Source of the DNA: Halalkalibacter oceani
Lineage (GTDB): Bacteria; Bacillota; Bacilli; Bacillales; Bacillaceae_D
Assembly (NCBI RefSeq): GCF_023715705.1
Contig: NZ_JAMBOS010000002.1
Coordinates: forward strand, 293,208-357,207
Length of the DNA stretch: 64,000 nt
Reading direction: 5' to 3'
Shown: in pieces, positions 59,676 to 64,000 of the stretch
How the letters are laid out: every line of letters starts with the position of its first letter
Numbering within the stretch: position 1 is the first letter of the stretch
Notes under the pieces: model-generated
The model's database searches: none
What the model was told of the DNA's origin: nothing
Seen by the model: the letters and a program-made list of their open reading frames with translations, nothing else
Made by a program: the position numbers and the translations under genes

Positions 59676-60977
59676 TCAATTCTTTTCTATCTCGACCATA
59701 ATCACTTCCTGGCCTTCTACATCAACAATGTCATCCTCAAAATTACTAACACTTTCAGCAGGAGGATCTTCCTTTATTTCAGACCACCTCTCAGAGTCGG
59801 GATCTATATCCTCATACGTTGCCTTGTCCTTGCGGATCTGCTCTTCCGTTGCTTCTTCAATTGGGATCATGATTACTTCCGTTCCTTCTACTGCCCTTTT
59901 AAATTCGAAGGAGCCTTCACCAGGGGGATCTTCCGGCGGTTGAATATTTATGTTGTGCAATCCCTCTTCTTCGATTATTTCGCTCTTAACCTCTGGTGTG
60001 TTTGTTGCTGCCCATACTGCGGTTGCCGTGCCAATCGCTCCAACGACGATCGCGGTCACCGCCGCCGCAGCGATGATGGATTTTTTCCGTTTTTTCACAT
60101 TCAGCATCATTTCCAGCCTCCTTTTTAATTGTTTGCCAGTGCCCGATAAGGAAGTACAAAAGCTTCCCGGGAGTCGTCTTCCTTCCATAATGTTCAGGAT
60201 CATGGCCCCGTACTGCTTCCGTTCTTCATAGGACATGTCTTTCACGACTTCTTCATCGCAGGACAGCTCGCTCCATTTGTGAATGTCTTTGCGGAGAAGG
60301 TGAACGAATGGGTTAAACCAGTGTAAAGCACTCGCAGCGAGAACTAGTACTTTGATAGCCAGGTCTTTGCGCTTCAAGTGCATTAGCTCGTGATGAAACA
60401 CCATCCGAATATTCAACTGCGCGAAGGTATCCTGTGGCAGCAGGATGATTGGTTTCCATAGTCCGAAAAGCGCCGGGCTGCGGATAGTGGAGCTATAGAG
60501 AAGCTGAACATCGTCTTTGATCCCGAGCTCCTGCTTCATAAGGAAAAGCTCCTGCCGAATTTCACTATTCTCTCGTACGGGCGTGCTGTGACGGTGCAAT
60601 TCTTTTGTAAATCTGTGATAACAATACAGCTGCCAGAGGGAATAGATGATACCTCCTGTTGCCCATATCGCAAGCATGGTGATTGCGAGACTCGCAGAAA
60701 AATATTCTGGAAAAAAGCTAGTAAGCTGCCGGCTTACTGGTTGCTGCTCAATCAACGGAGCTCCGGCCTTACTTGGATATAATTTGAACAGCCAATGAAT
60801 CAAGAGTGCTGCCGGAACAAGAAAAAAGGCAAGTGCGACCTTTCCGAGAAAATAGCGCCATTTCGCTGGAAAAAAGCTGGCGGGAAGCATTCTTACCAGA
60901 AGGAGACAGCCGACGACGACGCTTCCGGCAACCGTTAAGCTGACAAGAATTTCGAGAGCATCATTCATTTCGTTCAC
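59676..60977 (-). CDS. M56-family (BlaR1/MecR1-type) membrane metalloprotease
   Basis: A 433-residue signalling protease. Four transmembrane helices flank the gluzincin motif FHHELMHLKRKD (HExxH). NPFVHLLRKDIHKWSELSCDEEV follows, and a last helix (IIAAAAVTAIVVGAIGTATAVWAA) lies near residue 320. The extracellular end is only about 100 acidic residues with two similar segments (VEGTEVIMIPIE and VEGQEVIMVEIE), not the penicillin-binding sensor domain of true BlaR1. The paired BlaI gene is 1 base upstream. Probably it cleaves the repressor in response to some other extracellular signal. Confidence 0.9.
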   Translation of the reverse strand: MNEMNDALEILVSLTVAGSVVVGCLLLVRMLPASFFPAKWRYFLGKVALAFFLVPAALLIHWLFKLYPSKAGAPLIEQQPVSRQLTSFFPEYFSASLAITMLAIWATGGIIYSLWQLYCYHRFTKELHRHSTPVRENSEIRQELFLMKQELGIKDDVQLLYSSTIRSPALFGLWKPIILLPQDTFAQLNIRMVFHHELMHLKRKDLAIKVLVLAASALHWFNPFVHLLRKDIHKWSELSCDEEVVKDMSYEERKQYGAMILNIMEGRRLPGSFCTSLSGTGKQLKRRLEMMLNVKKRKKSIIAAAAVTAIVVGAIGTATAVWAATNTPEVKSEIIEEEGLHNINIQPPEDPPGEGSFEFKRAVEGTEVIMIPIEEATEEQIRKDKATYEDIDPDSERWSEIKEDPPAESVSNFEDDIVDVEGQEVIMVEIEKN

Positions 60978-61352
60978 CTACTTTCCAGAAAACCACTGCT
61001 TTAGCTCTGAAATATCTTCATCAGACAGCTTGTCGCCATCATATAAAGCAGAAATCATGTTTTTCACCGAGCCTTCATACAGGGCATCGAGCACATTTTC
61101 TGTTTCCCAAAGCTTGTACGCTTTTTGTGACAGACAAGGAGCATAGTGATTCGTCCGACCTATCCTAGTCGCTTTGAGCAGCCCCTTGTCCACCAATCTG
61201 GACAGGAAGGTTGAGATCGTCTGCGCTTTCCATGTTTTGTCTCTTTTTAAGAAAATACGAAGTAATTCACTGGAGGTGACAGGAGGATCGCACGCCCAAA
61301 TCACTTCCATCAGCTCCATTTCAGTATCGGAGAGCTTTTTTATTTGTTTCAT
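60978..61352 (-). CDS. BlaI/MecI/CopY-family repressor
   Basis: A 124-residue winged-helix repressor (LSDTEMELMEVIWACDPPVTSSELL, the family start; TISTFLSRLVDKGLLKATRIGRTNHYAP, recognition helix and wing) with a C-terminal dimerisation helix region. It is transcribed with the M56 protease gene directly downstream. Two TACTAC/GTAGTA-type dyads precede it (61384-61427), as expected for autoregulation. The start lies after a GGAG site on the minus strand. Confidence 0.93.
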   Translation of the reverse strand: MKQIKKLSDTEMELMEVIWACDPPVTSSELLRIFLKRDKTWKAQTISTFLSRLVDKGLLKATRIGRTNHYAPCLSQKAYKLWETENVLDALYEGSVKNMISALYDGDKLSDEDISELKQWFSGK

Positions 61353-61383
61353 GGTGGGCTCCTTTCATGTTTGATGCGAGCTA

Positions 61384-61427
61384 TCACTACGTATTGTAGT
61401 GATTTAATATTACTACAATATTTAGTA
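61384..61427 (-). promoter_or_regulatory. two BlaI-type operators
   Basis: TCACTACGTATTGTAGTGA (61384-61402) has perfect 7-base arms. TACTACAATATTTAGTA (61411-61427) is a second, weaker dyad. Both match the TACTACA-type half sites bound by BlaI/MecI proteins. No beta-lactamase gene is near. Confidence 0.75.
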
Positions 61428-61619
61428 GATTGTAAAGTAATGGTTATTGTAATTTTTAGGAGATTGCTTAGATCGACTGTTATACGTTTTTTAAGTAACC
61501 ATCTGTCGACAGCTTGCGGTTTCTTATACGAAAAATGGTTCAAAATGAGCGAAGGATGCATAACGTAATAAGAATACATGAATTATAGGAACTTCGAAAA
61601 TGGGGAGAGACGTAAACCA

Positions 61620-62366
61620 ATGAAGCATGTACGGTATTTTCGCATTGGGGACCAGTGGAACGTTCTCTATCTTCCAGAGCAGCCGAGTGGTTTCGCCGTT
61701 TGCCTGATTGGCGATAATGGGATGACGGTGACAAGTAACTCCAGTGAATGGCTCCAGCATCCTGAGAAAGAGAAATTTATTCAGGATCTCCTGAAGCGGG
61801 GATATACGGTTTTTGCTTCTTCTCTTTATGATAAGCATTGGGGAAGCCCTAAAGCCTTTGAACTGCTTGAGCATCTGTACCATTTTATTTTAAAACGAGA
61901 AATTCTTAATAAGAAAATTCATCTCTTTGCCGAAGGAGCCGGCGGGTTACTTGCACTTAAATGGATCAGCAGCCAGCCCGGGCAAATCCGATCCTGTTAT
62001 TTGGTCAATCCTTGCCTCTCACTTAGCTCGTACTATGAACAGGAGAGGGAGAATAAGCTGTATTATAAACGCTTTGTTAAAGAGCTGGAGCTGGCCTATG
62101 ATCTGCCATCGGAACGCGATGTTCAGGAGGAATGGGTGCAGAATCAAGTTCCTGCACTTACATCCGGGCAATGTCCACCTCTTTCAATTCATTGTCATGT
62201 TCAGGAAAAACGATTTCCTCTTCAAACCCATAGCCGCGCGCTGCAAAAGCAGTTAGCCGCTGACGGGTGCCTGATTAATTTACGGATTCACAGCAATGAG
62301 CGTTCCTTTTATAAGGAAGCACAATCAGCCTTTCCTTTTTACCAAAAGTACGAAGATGAATTGTAG
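61620..62366 (+). CDS. alpha/beta-hydrolase-like protein lacking the nucleophile Ser
   Basis: A 248-residue protein with an alpha/beta hydrolase-like outline: a strand-turn early (VCLIGDNGM), GYTVFASSLYDKHWG in the place of the usual second loop, and a nucleophile-elbow-like HLFAEGAGGLLALKW. The elbow reads EGAG where GxSxG is expected, so the catalytic Ser is absent. The ATG at 61620 follows GGGGAGAG; the ATG at 61578 has no site. It may be a non-catalytic relative; the fold assignment itself is moderate. Confidence 0.6.
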   Translation: MKHVRYFRIGDQWNVLYLPEQPSGFAVCLIGDNGMTVTSNSSEWLQHPEKEKFIQDLLKRGYTVFASSLYDKHWGSPKAFELLEHLYHFILKREILNKKIHLFAEGAGGLLALKWISSQPGQIRSCYLVNPCLSLSSYYEQERENKLYYKRFVKELELAYDLPSERDVQEEWVQNQVPALTSGQCPPLSIHCHVQEKRFPLQTHSRALQKQLAADGCLINLRIHSNERSFYKEAQSAFPFYQKYEDEL

Positions 62367-62426
62367 CGCGATGCTGTGAGAAGGATCTATTGACCGGGTT
62401 TTAGTAGTTGAAAAAGGAGGGGAAGA

Positions 62427-63338
62427 ATGAAGAAAGTTGTTGTCACAGGGGCCTTTGGTTTTATTGGCTTTCACCTTTGCGAGCGTCTGCTTGTAAATGG
62501 GGTGGAAGTGATTGCGATTGATCAAATGAATCAAGCCGAAAAAGAAAAGCAGGAAGAGATGGAAATGCGCCTTGGACGGAATGCTCTGCTGACGATCATC
62601 AAGGAAAAAGCTGAGAATGTCGACCTGAAAAAGCTGATGGCGGGGAGTGACGCGATCTATCATCTTGCCGCCGATACTTCAGCCGATCATACGTGGCCAC
62701 CGCTCGCCGAGGCGATTGAAAACAATGTTAATTTGACCCGAACCCTCGTACAGACATGTCCGAAGGAAGCACGCTTTATTTACGCCTCGACCGTCGACGT
62801 GTATGGTGAGCGCCCTGGCGTGATTACCGAACGGACGCCTGCCAATCCCACTTCGCCCTACGGAATTACGAAATTAACCGGTGAGAATGTTATTCGCAAA
62901 TATACAGAACAGCGCGGGCTGCCGTATGTGATTTTACGACTGCCGACGGTCTACGGACCATGGCAGCGCGCTGATATGACGTATTACCAGCTGCTTTCCG
63001 GCAAGGAGGAGGTAGAGTCCGATCGCTCGACGCTCGATGTGCTGTATGTCGATGATGTCGTGGACGCCTTTTTGCTCGCCGGGAAAACGAAGCATGTGAA
63101 CGAGGTATACCAACTGTCATCGGGTACCGTCAATCAGTGGATACGCGGGGTTGAACAAGTGGCGCCGGATCATCCGTTAACTGCCGCGCCTCGCTTTGAG
63201 ACGACGTTATCGCCAAAGAAAAGCAAAGAGATGCTTGGCTTCGAGGCGAAAGTATCCTTGCAGGAAGGGCTTGCCAAGCAGCGCGAACATATGACACAAT
63301 GGCTAAAACAGCAGCAACTGCAAAAAGGGCGTGAATAG
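62427..63338 (+). CDS. NAD-dependent epimerase/dehydratase
   Basis: A 303-residue extended short-chain dehydrogenase. NAD motif VTGAFGFIGFHLCERL (GxxGxxG), HLAADTSAD, IYASTVDVYGE with the catalytic Ser/Thr, and YGITK (YxxxK). RLPTVYGPWQRADM is typical for UDP-sugar epimerases such as UDP-glucuronate or UDP-glucose 4-epimerase. The exact sugar cannot be read off. The next small membrane gene starts directly after its stop. Confidence 0.88.
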   Translation: MKKVVVTGAFGFIGFHLCERLLVNGVEVIAIDQMNQAEKEKQEEMEMRLGRNALLTIIKEKAENVDLKKLMAGSDAIYHLAADTSADHTWPPLAEAIENNVNLTRTLVQTCPKEARFIYASTVDVYGERPGVITERTPANPTSPYGITKLTGENVIRKYTEQRGLPYVILRLPTVYGPWQRADMTYYQLLSGKEEVESDRSTLDVLYVDDVVDAFLLAGKTKHVNEVYQLSSGTVNQWIRGVEQVAPDHPLTAAPRFETTLSPKKSKEMLGFEAKVSLQEGLAKQREHMTQWLKQQQLQKGRE

Positions 63339-63530
63339 GTGGATATGAAACGGGCCTTTATCGGGATCATCATTTTTGCATTCGTGACAGTGATTTCCTT
63401 TTTGCTCTTGCGAAGAATCTTCGCGTTGCCAGAAGGGATTAGTGTCGTTGGAGCGATCGGTCTGGGCGCGGTGATGGAAATCCTTTTTCAGCGCAGCCGC
63501 AAGCGAGCGGGGAGTAAGATTTCCGAATAG
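63339..63530 (+). CDS. small membrane protein, function unknown
   Basis: A 63-residue protein with two hydrophobic segments (AFIGIIIFAFVTVISFLLL and ISVVGAIGLGAVMEILF) and a basic tail. GTG at 63339 follows the epimerase stop codon with no gap and has AAGGGCG 9 bases upstream; ATG at 63345 is the alternative. Probably co-transcribed with the epimerase. Confidence 0.62.
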   Translation: MDMKRAFIGIIIFAFVTVISFLLLRRIFALPEGISVVGAIGLGAVMEILFQRSRKRAGSKISE

Positions 63531-63557
63531 GCAAATGAGGGCGAGCCAAAATCAGTT

Positions 63558-63612
63558 AGGGACTGGGCAATAGGTAGTAGAAAAACCTCTGTCCCAGTCC
63601 CTTAACGTTTTT
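63558..63612 (+). terminator. terminator of the epimerase unit
   Basis: AGGGACTGGG (63558-63567) pairs with CCCAGTCCCT (63593-63602), with inner TAGGT/ACCT pairing, followed by TTAACGTTTTTT. Member of the terminator family. Confidence 0.8.
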
Positions 63613-63666
63613 TAGGTTGATTCGTAAAAACATTCGCAGGAGGAAGTGTAGGAAGCATCGAGGAAG

Positions 63667-63784
63667 AGCACTGGCTCCGCACGTTACGTTCACCATGAAA
63701 GAACCTCACTTTCATGGTGAACAAAGACCGTTGTAACGGCTCTGCACAGTGCTTCAAAAAAACGCCACAGGCGTTTTTTTTCTT
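63667..63784. other. nested hairpin plus terminator in a gene-free stretch
   Basis: An inner perfect 13-bp stem (TTCACCATGAAAG, 63689-63701, with 63709-63721) sits inside outer arms AGCACT (63667-63672) and AGTGCT (63748-63753). AACGCC-ACAG-GCGTT with T8 at 63756-63784 follows as a clear terminator. No gene is supported between 63531 and 63858. Confidence 0.6.
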
Positions 63785-63858
63785 AGACGGAATAAACAAC
63801 ACCAATCGCAAAAGTGCGTTATAATAGACGTATAAACTATATTGGTTGGTGTTTATTT

Positions 63859-64000
63859 ATGCGTACAAAGAATAGATTAAATCCGGATGAGTCTCAGTAT
63901 TATAGTCCTGAAATAAAGAATTGCCCTGCTTGTGATACAAAATTAAGCTATCGTCATCCTGTTTGGCGGAAGACTATTTCCACCTTAAAAGGAGAAGTTA
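63859..64000 (+). CDS. N terminus of an unknown zinc-ribbon-like protein, cut by window edge
   Basis: The frame begins MRTKNRLNPDESQYYSPE and runs open to the window end (47 codons). CPACDTKLSYRHPVW contains a CxxC that may start a zinc ribbon, as in the N termini of some transposase-like proteins. A TATAAT at 63820-63825 and an imperfect inverted repeat (AATAAACAACACCAAT against ATTGGTTGGTGTTTATT) flank the promoter. The AT-rich sequence differs from the neighbouring genes, which suggests a recently acquired element. Identity uncertain. Confidence 0.5.
   Translation, partial: MRTKNRLNPDESQYYSPEIKNCPACDTKLSYRHPVWRKTISTLKGEV

Noticed and set aside
1..64000. CRISPR arrays, tRNA/rRNA genes, T-boxes and known riboswitches
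   Set aside because: Looked for spaced direct repeats, tRNA-like cloverleaf ends and leader motifs; none found that I could support by eye.

Overview
The window is a piece of a Bacillaceae chromosome (Bacillus sensu lato). The signs are strong AGGAGG-type ribosome binding sites, frequent TTG and GTG starts, lipoprotein signal peptides, Bacillus-type gene sets (KtrA, YitT, YjzC, GerM, AzlCD, YwqA, BlaI/BlaR1) and many sigma-A promoters. I see no rRNA, tRNA, CRISPR array or prophage. Most of it is ordinary core genome, with a few acquired or decaying segments.

Layout. Bases 1-2732 hold the end of a chemotaxis operon: cheA (cut by the window edge), cheW, cheY. Bases 3046-5215 hold a ComEC-like metallo-beta-lactamase lipoprotein, a DUF3006 partner, the K+ channel regulator ktrA and a small protein. 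They face a CNNM/CorC-type transporter gene across a shared terminator. Bases 6758-8671 carry small proteins and a lone SigB-type sigma factor. Bases 8942-16569 are a methylmalonyl-CoA operon: TetR regulator, carboxyltransferase, mutase small and large subunits, MeaB. Bases 16633-25980 hold a B12-binding radical SAM enzyme, a GntR/YtrB-type ABC cassette, a KamA-like aminomutase, GerM, an AI-2E exporter and a rhodanese. Bases 27177-28124 are a junk-like island: an IS1182-type transposase remnant and repeats, bounded by a duplicated terminator. Bases 28125-33149 hold small proteins, an esterase, YitT, a BsuPI-like lipoprotein and a chemoreceptor. Bases 33378-37809 are a SNF2 helicase operon, 38182-40644 a TetR-controlled drug-type ABC exporter, and 40930-44478 azlCD with a cupin regulator, a GNAT and small genes.

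Bases 44671-46762 are a ctaG-SCO-redoxin operon tied to cytochrome oxidase copper assembly. Its third gene has an in-frame TGA exactly where thioredoxin-fold relatives carry the first Cys of CxxC. A perfect 7-bp hairpin with a G-starting loop follows at bacterial SECIS-like spacing. I read it as a candidate selenoprotein; a nonsense mutation is the alternative.

Bases 47228-56902 are the arginine cluster argC-argJ-argB-argD-carA-carB-argF, with an ARG-box-like operator over the first promoter. The last 7 kb holds yjzC (its ribosome binding site buried in a perfect 14-bp hairpin), a DUF4184 membrane protein, a BlaR1/BlaI pair without a beta-lactam sensor domain, a degenerate alpha/beta hydrolase, an epimerase, and the start of an AT-rich gene cut by the edge.

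Two repeat families recur between genes. One is a 145-172 bp element present three times plus one fragment. The other is a set of long terminators sharing a GGCTGGGCAAAAGGT-like stem.
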